6,359 nucleotides of DNA, taken from contig JAEYTY010000071.1 of assembly GCA_023433775.1 (NCBI GenBank), forward strand, positions 1 through 6,359. The letters run 5' to 3'. Made by a program: the position numbers and the translations under genes. How positions within the stretch are numbered: position 1 is the stretch's first letter; each line of letters opens with the position of its first letter. Shown here piece by piece: positions 1-6,239 of this stretch. The stretch comes from Pseudomonadota bacterium. GTDB taxonomy: Bacteria > Pseudomonadota > Alphaproteobacteria > Rhizobiales > Devosiaceae. The notes under the pieces were generated by a model that was not told the DNA's origin, searched no databases, and saw nothing but the letters and a program-made list of their open reading frames with translations.

Positions 1-726
1 GCTTCGCTTGAGGCGCCGCAAAAACTGTTCCGGGTCAATATGGAAGGCTCTGCCAATCTCTTCGAGGCCATGGTCCACCATGGCAGCAAGCGCATGGTCC
101 ATATCAGTTCGGAGGAAATCTACGGCGTCTTCAATGCCGCTCGGGTCGATGAAGACCATCCACAAAACCCGCTTCATGCCTATGGTATCAGCAAGGCCGC
201 CGTTGAGCATCTGGGCCGCAGCTATGGCGAAGCGCACGGGATCGAGTGCATCAATATCCGTACCTCCTGGGTTTACGGCCCGGATTTTCCCCGCGATCGG
301 GTACCGCTGAACATGATCCGTGCCGTGGCACGCGGCGAGGCACTGCATGTCCCCGGCGGAGCGCATGAGCGGATTGACCACACCTATCTCGATGACGCGG
401 TGGCGGGCACGCTGGGAGCGCTGGATTGCACTAGCCACAGTCATGACGCTTATCATGTGTCGAGCCAGTCCAGTCCCTCGCTGGCCGAAATCGCAGCGAT
501 CCTTGCCGAACTCGATCCCAACGCGCCACCGATTACGGTGGGCGAGGGGCCTTATCGCCATGCCGGGCGGGTCGCGATGCCCCGTAAGGGCGCACTGGAT
601 TGCAGCCGGGCACAGAAGGCCTTCGGCTATGTGCCGCGGTTCGACATTCGTGCCGGGCTTGCAGCAACGCTGGAAGCGGAGCGCGCCGCCCTCGCGGGCA
701 AGCGCATGGAGATGCATAATGGGTAA
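1..726 (+). CDS. Extended SDR, NAD-dependent epimerase/dehydratase family (5'-truncated by window)
   Basis: The reading frame is open from base 1, so the 241 visible residues are the C-terminal part of a protein of roughly 300-330 residues; the Rossmann GxxGxxG segment lies outside the window. The visible part starts near the conserved N of the extended-SDR core (RVNMEGSANLFEA). It then shows the active-site strand HISSEEIYG (catalytic Ser probably visible residue 37) and the catalytic AYGISK (Tyr61, Lys65), followed by RTSWVYGP, a typical substrate-domain entry. The C-terminal LDCSRAQKAFGYVPRF stretch is the usual end of sugar-nucleotide-epimerase-like SDRs. The family binds NAD(P) and oxidises, epimerises or dehydrates hydroxyl-bearing substrates, often sugars, in the cytosol. 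The stop overlaps the next start by 8 bases. Which reaction it catalyses cannot be told. The ATG at base 40 is internal, not a start. Confidence 0.85.
   Translation, partial: ASLEAPQKLFRVNMEGSANLFEAMVHHGSKRMVHISSEEIYGVFNAARVDEDHPQNPLHAYGISKAAVEHLGRSYGEAHGIECINIRTSWVYGPDFPRDRVPLNMIRAVARGEALHVPGGAHERIDHTYLDDAVAGTLGALDCTSHSHDAYHVSSQSSPSLAEIAAILAELDPNAPPITVGEGPYRHAGRVAMPRKGALDCSRAQKAFGYVPRFDIRAGLAATLEAERAALAGKRMEMHNG
708..711 (+). promoter_or_regulatory. Shine-Dalgarno for the second SDR
   Basis: GGAG lies 7 bases before the ATG at 719 and inside the 3' end of the preceding gene. It decides the start at 719 over the long upstream open frame. Confidence 0.6.
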
Positions 727-1702
727 GCTGCTGATCACAGGGGCCATGGGCCATGTCGGCTATGAAACCGTGCGCCAGGCGGTAGCGCACGGTATTGCCG
801 TTGTTGGGCAATACATGACAACCTTTCGCCAGGAGGACGCGGATGCACTCGGTCCGGGGGTCACCTGGGCGCAATGTGACCTTGCGGATCCCTTCGGCCT
901 GACCATGCTGGCGGCCGAACACGACATCGAAGGCTGCATTCACACCGCCGCCATCCCCAATGACGTCGTGGCTATTCCCCAGCCACTCAAGACCTTTCAG
1001 AGCAATGTGGCGGCAACAACGCTGATGCTGGAAACAGCGCGGCGGCTAAAATGGCGGCGTTTTATCAATGTGTCGACAGGCTCGGTTTTCCAGTCATTGC
1101 CCGATGCGGTGACGCCTGTTCCCGAAGACACGATGCCGACGCCCAAATCGCTCTATGCGGTGACCAAGCGGGCTTCCGAAATGATGGTCGGCGTCTACGC
1201 TTCGACCTATGGTGTGTCGGCCGCCACGGTGCGGATATCATGGATCTTTGGCCAGCCACTGGTGCCGCGTCGGTTCGATGCGCCGCGCGGGCCCATCCCC
1301 GAATTTCTGCGCCGCGCCCTGAGGGGCGAAGCGATTGCCGAACCATCGGGCGGCGAGTTTGCCGCCAGCTTTACCTACGTGCCCGACTGCGCGGCAGGCC
1401 TTCTCGCGCTTTGGGAAGCAAAGGCGCTGAAGCACGACATTTATCATCTGGGGTCGGGGCGGAATTATACTACCGCCGACGTGGCAGAAGCCGTGCGCAA
1501 GGCTGTTGCTGGCGCCGACATTTCGGTTGGTGCCGGCACGGCGCCATGGACCGACAGTACAGTGATGCGCGGTCCTCTTTCCTGCCGACGCATGGAAGAC
1601 GAACTTGGTTTCCGGCCTGCGCATGACCTTGATGCCGCCGTGGCAGCCTTCGCTCAATGGATGCGTGACAATCCGGAACGCTGGGGCGGCACGAATGGCT
1701 GA
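719..1702 (+). CDS. Extended SDR, NAD(P)-dependent oxidoreductase/epimerase
   Basis: A complete 327-residue extended SDR. The N-terminal Rossmann motif is GAMGHVG (Gly8, Gly11, Gly14). CDLAD (residues 53-57) contacts the cofactor adenine in this family, HTAAIP is at 75-80 and a conserved Asn at 96. The active-site strand is NVSTGSVF, with Thr120 where many relatives have Ser, and the YxxxK pair is Tyr146/Lys150. RISWIFGQ opens the substrate domain. The start is the ATG at 719, because the glycine motif follows at the normal distance and GGAG sits 7 bases upstream (708-711). The frame is open further left, but that part underlies the previous gene. The residue after beta-strand 2 is Gln31 (VVGQYM), not the Asp usual in NAD-preferring members, so cofactor preference is uncertain. 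It overlaps both neighbours by 8 bases. Substrate is unknown; a catabolic dehydrogenase or epimerase acting with the other two SDRs is inferred. Confidence 0.88.
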   Translation: MGKLLITGAMGHVGYETVRQAVAHGIAVVGQYMTTFRQEDADALGPGVTWAQCDLADPFGLTMLAAEHDIEGCIHTAAIPNDVVAIPQPLKTFQSNVAATTLMLETARRLKWRRFINVSTGSVFQSLPDAVTPVPEDTMPTPKSLYAVTKRASEMMVGVYASTYGVSAATVRISWIFGQPLVPRRFDAPRGPIPEFLRRALRGEAIAEPSGGEFAASFTYVPDCAAGLLALWEAKALKHDIYHLGSGRNYTTADVAEAVRKAVAGADISVGAGTAPWTDSTVMRGPLSCRRMEDELGFRPAHDLDAAVAAFAQWMRDNPERWGGTNG

Positions 1703-3368
1703 GGAGATATTCGATCTCGTCGTCGTCGGAGCCGGTGCGGCGGGCATGACGGCTGCTGCAACTGCAGCAGCCAAGGGGCTGAGCGTCATCGTGGTCGAAA
1801 AGACAGCGCTCATCGGCGGCAATACGAGCTTTTCGGGCGGCATGGTCTATGTGCCGAATAATGCAAAGATGGACGAAGCCGGCCGGCCCGACGATCCGGC
1901 TGAAGCCATGCGCTATCTCGATCTGGCCGTGCCGACCGAGGACGGACGCGACGCGCGGGCGCGATTTGTCGAGAAAGGCCGTGAGGCCGTGGACTTTCTC
2001 GAAAGCCACACCGCGGTTCGGCTCAAGCCCGTTATGTTCTATCCCGATTACTACCCCGATCTGGAAGGCGCTCGTGATGGGCTGCGCGTGTTGGAGCCGG
2101 TGGCCTTCGATGCCTCGTCCCTGGGCAGATGGTTCGCAAAACTGCGCCCCCCCATTCCTGAATTCACCATTCTCGGCGGTATGATGGTCGCGCGGGAGGA
2201 TTTGCCGCATTTCCGCAATTTCAGACGTTCGCCGCGCTCGTTCCTGCGGGTGGCGCGGTTGGTGGTCGAACATTGCCTGCAACGCCTGCGCTTCCCCCGC
2301 GGCTCGCGGCTGGTGCTGGGCAATGCACTGGCTGGGCGACTGCTGCAGTCATTGCTCGACCGGGGTGTGACCATTCTCACCGATTGCCAAGTCTCGGAGG
2401 TCATCATTGCTGACGGCAAGGCGACCGGGTTGCGTATTGTGCATGACGGCAAGGAGCGCACAATCAAGGCGCGCCGCGGCGTGATGCTGGCAACCGGAGG
2501 CTTCTCGCATGGGAGAGACAAGCGCGCGGAATGGCTGCCCCCCGCTGCCAGTCCGGAAAGTCCCTTTGCCCCGGGCAGCACCGGTGATGGGCTGGATCTC
2601 GGTTCGTCTGCGGGCGGCACCATTGTCACTGATAACGCGAACAATGCCTATTGGAGCCCGGCCTCGGTCTACACGCGTGCGGACGGACGAAAGGTGGTCT
2701 ATCCCCATACGGTCACGGATCGGGGCAAGCCTGGCTCGCTTGTGGTCAATAAGGCTGGCAGTAGATTTACCAGCGAGGCGGTCTCCTATCATCGCTTTGG
2801 CGAAGCGCTGCTCAGGCCGGGGAACCTGCCCGCATGGATCATCTGTGACAGTCGCTTCATCTGGAAATACGGACTAGGGGCGATCATTCCCTTCACCTCA
2901 AACCTCGATCCCTATCGCGAAGCCGGCTATCTGCATTCCGCGCATACGCTGCCTGAACTGGGAAAAAAGCTCGGCATCGACCAGGCCGGTTTTGCCCGAA
3001 CGATGGAACGGTTCAATTCCGATGCCGGGCGTGGCAAGGACAGCGAGTTCGCCCGCGGGGAGGACATCTATGCGCGCTATCTGGGTGACGCGGAGAACTG
3101 GCCTAATCCCTGTCTGGCGCCCCTTCTCAAGGCGCCGTTCTACGCCATTGAACTGGTTCTGAGCGATCTGGGAACGGCGGCTGGGCTACGGACCGATCTC
3201 GACTGCCGCGTACTCGATGCTCGTGGTGAAGCCGTCCCGGGTCTCTATGCCGTTGGCAATGACATGCTTTCGATCATGCGGGGACATTACCCTGGCCCTG
3301 GCATCACGCTAGGGCCTGCATTGACCTTTGGCTACCTGGCCGCTTGCCACGTCGCGGGCAATAACTGA
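1695..3368 (+). CDS. FAD-dependent dehydrogenase, 3-ketosteroid Delta1-dehydrogenase (KstD)-like
   Basis: A 557-residue flavoprotein of the fumarate reductase/KstD superfamily, about the normal length for KstD. Seen: dinucleotide-binding VVVGAGAAGM (glycines 12, 14, 17) with Glu35 ending strand 2; GGNTSFSGGMVYVPNN (41-56); DYYPD (118-122); the second FAD contact ATGGFS (266-271); GSTGDG (294-299); PGSLVVNKAGSRF then SY (Tyr365); and C-terminal GLYAVGN (516-522) and HYPGPG (Tyr532, Gly536). In KstD enzymes the DYYP region, the SY after the RF segment, and the Y/G of YPGxG supply the active-site tyrosines and glycine; all are present. KstD removes the C1/C2 hydrogens of 3-ketosteroids. No other steroid gene is visible, so the substrate may be a different cyclic or alpha,beta-desaturable ketone. 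The ATG at 1695 is chosen because the FAD motif follows at once; only a weak GGGG (1683-1686) precedes it. No signal peptide or Tat motif is seen. Confidence is high for the family, low for the substrate. Confidence 0.85.
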   Translation: MAEEIFDLVVVGAGAAGMTAAATAAAKGLSVIVVEKTALIGGNTSFSGGMVYVPNNAKMDEAGRPDDPAEAMRYLDLAVPTEDGRDARARFVEKGREAVDFLESHTAVRLKPVMFYPDYYPDLEGARDGLRVLEPVAFDASSLGRWFAKLRPPIPEFTILGGMMVAREDLPHFRNFRRSPRSFLRVARLVVEHCLQRLRFPRGSRLVLGNALAGRLLQSLLDRGVTILTDCQVSEVIIADGKATGLRIVHDGKERTIKARRGVMLATGGFSHGRDKRAEWLPPAASPESPFAPGSTGDGLDLGSSAGGTIVTDNANNAYWSPASVYTRADGRKVVYPHTVTDRGKPGSLVVNKAGSRFTSEAVSYHRFGEALLRPGNLPAWIICDSRFIWKYGLGAIIPFTSNLDPYREAGYLHSAHTLPELGKKLGIDQAGFARTMERFNSDAGRGKDSEFARGEDIYARYLGDAENWPNPCLAPLLKAPFYAIELVLSDLGTAAGLRTDLDCRVLDARGEAVPGLYAVGNDMLSIMRGHYPGPGITLGPALTFGYLAACHVAGNN

Positions 3369-4264
3369 TGCGGCGCGTTGCCATTACTGGTGCCTCTGGG
3401 CTGCTCGGCACTTATGTAGCGAAGGCAGTCATGGCCGATGCGGACGTTGTCGGCGTTGATATCCAGCCGCCCGCCTTGCACCACGACCATTTCGAAGCCT
3501 CTATCGTCGATCTCGAAAGGCTGGCGCTCGGTTTATCCGGAGCCGACTGTGTGCTTCACATTGCGGCCGCCGCCAATATCAGTGCAGGTCCGCCCGAAAC
3601 CATCATGGCGCTCAACGTAACCGGCACCTGGAATGTGCTGGAGGCTGCGCTTAGGGCAGGGGTGCGCCGTGTCATTCTGTGTTCCAGTGACAGCGTTATG
3701 CGCAATACGGTCTGGAAAGATTATTACTGGTGCCCTGATGAGCTACCTGTCGATGAAGAGCATCCGGTTAGTCCCGTCGATCCCTATGGGCTTTCCAAGT
3801 TTCTGTCGGAAGAGATTGGGCAATCCTATTCTCGGCGCGGACTTGAAGTATTGGCCCTGAGGCCAGTGTTTATCCTTTTCCCCGCGATGATGGGCGAGGT
3901 GTTGGCGCGGAACGCAAGTCCACGATCATATGTTGGCCCCAGCGCTGGCGGTCACGTGGCTGCTGGCGGCGGGATTTGCTGGCACCACATAGATCCGCGT
4001 GACGTTGCCGAAGCATTCCGGCTCGCCATGAGAGTCGAATGGCAGGGGTATGAGGCTTTTTACCTCTGCGCGCCATCCACGCTGCATCCGAGCCCCACTC
4101 TCGAACGGCTTATGGACGTTTTCGGCCGACTACCCGATCGCATTGATCCGGCTCGTTATCGCGACAATCCATTTGCCGCCATGTTTGACACGAGCCGCGC
4201 CGAAGGCCGACTGGGCTGGACAGCGCGATATGACCATCGCCCCAGTGTTTTCAGCGCAGAATAG
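3368..4264 (+). CDS. Extended SDR, NAD-dependent epimerase/dehydratase family
   Basis: A 298-residue extended SDR. The Rossmann motif is GASGLLG (8-14). Asp31 at the end of strand 2 (VVGVDI) suggests NAD over NADP. Further markers are VDLE (47-50) for adenine binding, HIAAAAN (64-70), Asn83 in LNVTGTWNVLEAA, the active-site strand ILCSSDSV (catalytic Ser probably 107) and PYGLSK with Tyr140/Lys144. RPVFIL and HHIDPRDVAEAF are typical substrate-domain elements, and the FDTSRAEGRLGW tail matches the family. Its ATG shares one base with the stop of the flavoprotein gene (TGATG), and no clear Shine-Dalgarno precedes it, so translation is probably coupled. It is the third SDR of the same broad type in the operon, but only the motifs look shared with the other two, so recent tandem duplication is unlikely. 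It could be a hydroxyl dehydrogenase, epimerase or dehydratase. Confidence 0.88.
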   Translation: MRRVAITGASGLLGTYVAKAVMADADVVGVDIQPPALHHDHFEASIVDLERLALGLSGADCVLHIAAAANISAGPPETIMALNVTGTWNVLEAALRAGVRRVILCSSDSVMRNTVWKDYYWCPDELPVDEEHPVSPVDPYGLSKFLSEEIGQSYSRRGLEVLALRPVFILFPAMMGEVLARNASPRSYVGPSAGGHVAAGGGICWHHIDPRDVAEAFRLAMRVEWQGYEAFYLCAPSTLHPSPTLERLMDVFGRLPDRIDPARYRDNPFAAMFDTSRAEGRLGWTARYDHRPSVFSAE

Positions 4265-4268
4265 GAGA
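4263..4268 (+). promoter_or_regulatory. Strong Shine-Dalgarno for the cupin
   Basis: AGGAGA overlaps the stop codon of the upstream SDR and lies 7 bases before the ATG at 4276. It is the clearest ribosome binding site in the window and implies independent initiation of the cupin within the operon. Confidence 0.7.
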
Positions 4269-4275
4269 AGCTGGC

Positions 4276-4626
4276 ATGAGCAGGTACCAGGAGCGGAGCG
4301 GCCACGTCCGGGATGCTGATGTCCCGTGGACAATTGTGCCGGGGGACACAAAACGAAAGTATCTCGTCTATGAGCCGAAGATGCTCCTCATGCGCAACGC
4401 CTTTGAGACCGGCTTCGTGGGAAAGCTGCACAGCCATCCTCATGTGCAGGCCAGCTATATCGTGAGCGGAAAATTTGAGATCACCATCGACGGTCGCACC
4501 GAGGCCATGGGGGCTGGCGACGCATTTCTCATACCGTCCGGTCAGGACCACGCCGCTAAATGTTTAGACGCGGGTGAAATCATCGAAGTGTTTACGCCGA
4601 TCCGGGAGGAGTTTATTGGTAATTAG
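4276..4626 (+). CDS. Single-domain cupin, KdgF-like (unsaturated uronate ring-opening family)
   Basis: A 116-residue cytosolic cupin, the usual length for KdgF. Cupin motif 1 runs from Gly49 through LHSHPHVQ to SGKFEITIDG; the metal ligands would be His52, His54 and Gln58, the Gln replacing the Glu of the general cupin motif as in KdgF. Motif 2 is GDAFLIPSGQDH (81-92), giving His92 as fourth ligand. The C-terminal EVFTPIREEF (104-113) matches the DVFSPxRED tail of KdgF, which carries catalytic Asp, Phe and Arg; here they are Glu104, Phe106 and Arg110. KdgF converts 4,5-unsaturated galacturonate or mannuronate, released from pectin or alginate oligomers, to the linear 5-keto-4-deoxyuronate. 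Placed last in an SDR/flavoprotein operon, it suggests a uronate-like intermediate. The Asp-to-Glu change and the missing usual partners (KduI, KduD, polysaccharide lyases) leave the exact substrate open. A generic metal-binding cupin isomerase is the alternative. Confidence 0.8.
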   Translation: MSRYQERSGHVRDADVPWTIVPGDTKRKYLVYEPKMLLMRNAFETGFVGKLHSHPHVQASYIVSGKFEITIDGRTEAMGAGDAFLIPSGQDHAAKCLDAGEIIEVFTPIREEFIGN

Positions 4627-4883
4627 TTCTCTGGCGTGAATAAAATCTACAGCGGCTCCCATGGGTTCGATTGCGACTGGGGCGACGATTTCCCCAAGCA
4701 GACATGTCGGATGGGCAGAGGTTGTTCGAGTTGTCTCGTAGCTACTCCGAAGTGCTCGCTTTGAACAGTTGCCTCGGCGCGCCCGTGGCGCAGTGGAAGG
4801 GCGTCGCCAACCTCCCCGAGCTGGCGGAAGATTTCGTGCAGCAAGCGTCCTCATCCTGCAGGCATCTGCGCACTGGGAAATTC
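4627..4883. other. Convergent intergenic region, no assigned gene
   Basis: These 257 bases separate the 3' ends of the operon and the minus-strand regulator. I see no classical hairpin plus T-run terminator for either side; the best inverted pair, TGGGG/CCCCA around 4678-4696, has a nine-base loop and no T-run. Minus-strand frames are open through most of the stretch (4647-4844 is in frame with the regulator), so it may hold a decayed coding remnant, but I recognise no family in it. Confidence 0.5.
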
Positions 4884-5897
4884 CTATGGCGCCGGAGCCC
4901 TATAGGACACCAGATTGGTTGCAACGAGATTGACCTGTTCAGCGGGCCTTTCTCCGCGCATGAGCTGACCAAGCGTGTCAAAGGCCTGCTCGGCCAGGCC
5001 GCGCTCGTCCTGGCGAATGACAAAGACTGGATTGGGCAGGTATTCGATAATGGCGGAATAGGCGAAGGTGCCCGCCAGCAGGCCAGGCGGGATAGCGCCC
5101 AGCCGCGTGCGGATGGCGCGCATGGCGCCGTGTAAGATCAGCAATGAGCCAAAGATCAGCCCGTCCGGCAAATCGCCGTCGGCAGTGAGCAAATCTTCGA
5201 TCAGAGCATAGCCGCCGTCCTCAGTGTCCTGATTGGATGAGCGCACCGTGAAGCGGGCTGTGGCATCGGGAAGTTGCGCAGTGGCACTCTCAAAGCCGCC
5301 GATTCGCTGCTGCGTTGTCGGATTGGCGGGACTGCCGGTCAGGAAGGTAATTTTGCGGGCACCAGCGGCAATGATGCGATGTGTCACCGTCTCGGCACTC
5401 ACAAAATGGTTGCTGGTGACAACAAAGCCGTCGTCCCCCTCAAAGCGCCGATCGATCTGGACGACCGGCATTTCGGCCTTGCGTCCGCCCGTTGGCAGGC
5501 TGCGCCGCGGCTCGCAGGGGGTGAGAATGACACCATCGACGCCACGGGCGGCGAAGTTCTCCAGGGCCAGACGTTCGACTTCGGGACTCTCCCCGGTGGA
5601 GGTAGTCACCAGGATAAAGCCCTGCCGGCGGCAGTGCTGTTCAAGAACGGCAGCCAGGCGCGCAAAGAAGGCATTGGCAATGTCGGGGACAATGAGGCCC
5701 ACTGTATGGCTGCGCGCCAGCTTGAGGCTGCGCGCGGCCTGATTGTAGCGATAGCCGTGCTCGGCGATATAGGCTTCGATGATCGCCCGCGCCTTGGGAC
5801 TGATGCGATAGTCATCAGCCTTGCCGTTGATCACCAGGGTGACAGTGGTCCGCGAATACCCTGTGTCCTGTGCGATTTCCTTGATCGTTCTGGCCAT
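4884..5897 (-). CDS. LacI-family transcriptional regulator, FruR/Cra-like
   Basis: A 337-residue LacI-type repressor. Residues 4-24 form the helix-turn-helix (TIKEIAQDTGYSRTTVTLVI); NGKADDYRIS (24-33) resembles the same segment of E. coli Cra/FruR (SRTT, NGKA and YR are shared). The hinge helix with its minor-groove leucine is NQAARSLKL (52-60), then the periplasmic-binding-like effector domain starts at VGLIVPDI (66-73) and includes QIDRRF (147-152). The late segment IRQDERGLAEQAF also recalls Cra. The family binds operator palindromes as a dimer or tetramer and is released or recruited by a sugar or sugar phosphate. The start is set at the ATG (5895-5897) because the HTH begins two residues later; an in-frame extension to 6050 would add 51 uncharacteristic residues. 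A weak GGGAAAGA lies 10 bases upstream. It converges on the catabolic operon, so it is the likely local regulator, though the operon promoter is outside the window. Confidence 0.88.
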   Translation of the reverse strand: MARTIKEIAQDTGYSRTTVTLVINGKADDYRISPKARAIIEAYIAEHGYRYNQAARSLKLARSHTVGLIVPDIANAFFARLAAVLEQHCRRQGFILVTTSTGESPEVERLALENFAARGVDGVILTPCEPRRSLPTGGRKAEMPVVQIDRRFEGDDGFVVTSNHFVSAETVTHRIIAAGARKITFLTGSPANPTTQQRIGGFESATAQLPDATARFTVRSSNQDTEDGGYALIEDLLTADGDLPDGLIFGSLLILHGAMRAIRTRLGAIPPGLLAGTFAYSAIIEYLPNPVFVIRQDERGLAEQAFDTLGQLMRGERPAEQVNLVATNLVSYRAPAP

Positions 5898-5958
5898 GAA
5901 GTGGCGGTCTTTCCCATTGGAGCTGCCGAAACGGCCGGCCGTGGGCCCAACGCGCCCA

Positions 5959-5982
5959 GACAATTTTGTATTGTCCTGACAA
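5959..5982. promoter_or_regulatory. Overlapping GACAA/TTGTC inverted repeats, candidate operator
   Basis: Three half-sites lie in 24 bases: GACAAT (5959-5964), ATTGTC (5970-5975) and GACAA (5978-5982). The first two form a perfect 6-bp inverted repeat with a 5-base spacer; the last two form TTGTC-CT-GACAA, a 5-bp inverted repeat with a 2-base spacer. They cover the predicted -10 and the core spacer of the regulator promoter, where a repressor would block initiation. A further TTGTC lies at 6054-6058. Binding by the adjacent LacI-type protein is inferred; the centre lacks the CG typical of many LacI-family sites and does not match the Cra consensus. Confidence 0.45.
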
Positions 5983-5993
5983 GTCCTTGGCAA
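5965..5993 (-). promoter_or_regulatory. Predicted sigma70-type promoter of the LacI-family gene
   Basis: Read on the minus strand, TTGCCA (5993-5988, five of six matches to TTGACA) is followed after exactly 17 bases by TACAAA (5970-5965, four of six to TATAAT). Transcription would start near 5958, leaving a leader of about 60 bases before the ATG. It is predicted from consensus only. Confidence 0.45.
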
Positions 5994-6091
5994 CAGAAGC
6001 CACAGACGCCAAACGGCAGTTTTCCACTCGGTGAGCCATGTGCCTTTCACCCCTTGTCGTCACGCTCAAAATTCGCTAGATGTCCTTTGCT

Positions 6092-6109
6092 AACTTGTGT
6101 GAGCAAGTT
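6092..6109. repeat. Perfect 6-bp inverted repeat AACTTG/CAAGTT, possible operator
   Basis: AACTTG (6092-6097) and CAAGTT (6104-6109) flank a 6-base spacer. The flanks GCT on the left and TTAGC on the right extend it imperfectly. It lies about 195 bases upstream of the regulator start, in non-coding DNA. It may be a protein binding site or a short hairpin; nothing further is supported. Confidence 0.35.
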
Positions 6110-6180
6110 TTAGCGGGTGAGGAGAAATCTCGACATCAGGGCTCATTTCCGAGCGCGATTGCGCACGTCTATGGCCCTGC

Positions 6181-6205
6181 AAAATCCCCGTCTGTCGAGA
6201 CGGGG
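6181..6205 (-). terminator. Rho-independent terminator-like hairpin for minus-strand transcription
   Basis: CCCCGTCT (6186-6193) and AGACGGGG (6198-6205) form a perfect 8-bp GC-rich stem with a 4-base loop. On the minus strand the hairpin is followed by A then four T (complement of 6185-6181), the layout of an intrinsic terminator. On the plus strand no T-run follows. It would stop transcripts entering from the right, such as those of the transposase-like gene at the window edge, and insulate the regulator promoter. Confidence 0.6.
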
Positions 6206-6239
6206 GCGTCATGGTCTCCGCGCCTACATTGACGCAAGG

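Larger units (their letters stand above)
5898..6239. other. Non-coding region upstream of the LacI-family gene
   Basis: These 342 bases lie between the regulator start and the inferred insertion-sequence edge. They hold the regulator promoter and operator-like repeats, the AACTTG/CAAGTT repeat and a terminator-like hairpin. Short open frames here (for example 6117-6311 on the plus strand) have no recognisable motif, no convincing ribosome site and cross into the inferred insertion sequence, so I call no gene. Confidence 0.6.

Noticed and set aside
320..718. Long upstream extension of the second SDR reading frame
   Set aside because: It runs beneath the previous SDR in another frame, carries no domain, and the Rossmann motif plus a Shine-Dalgarno fix the start at 719.
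1605..1694. 30-residue N-terminal extension of the flavoprotein
   Set aside because: It overlaps the end of the SDR gene and puts a non-conserved stretch before the FAD motif, which should begin within about ten residues of the start.
1470..2282. Minus-strand open frame of 270 residues
   Set aside because: It is antisense across the SDR and flavoprotein genes, both of which have full conserved motifs; its own sequence has none.
4677..4697. TGGGG/CCCCA inverted pair as terminator of the operon
   Set aside because: The stem is five base pairs with a nine-base loop and no T-run follows on either strand.
4883..4906. CCTATGGC/GCCCTATAGG-type imperfect inverted repeat at the regulator's 3' end
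   Set aside because: It lies largely inside the coding sequence, has an internal bulge and no T-run, so it is probably chance.
4671..5135. Plus-strand open frame of 154 residues
   Set aside because: Most of it is antisense to the regulator with aligned codon boundaries, which often yields spurious open frames in GC-rich DNA; no motif is seen.
5898..6050. 51-residue N-terminal extension of the LacI-family regulator
   Set aside because: LacI-family proteins begin with the HTH almost at residue 1; the extension would cover the predicted promoter and lacks a properly spaced ribosome site.
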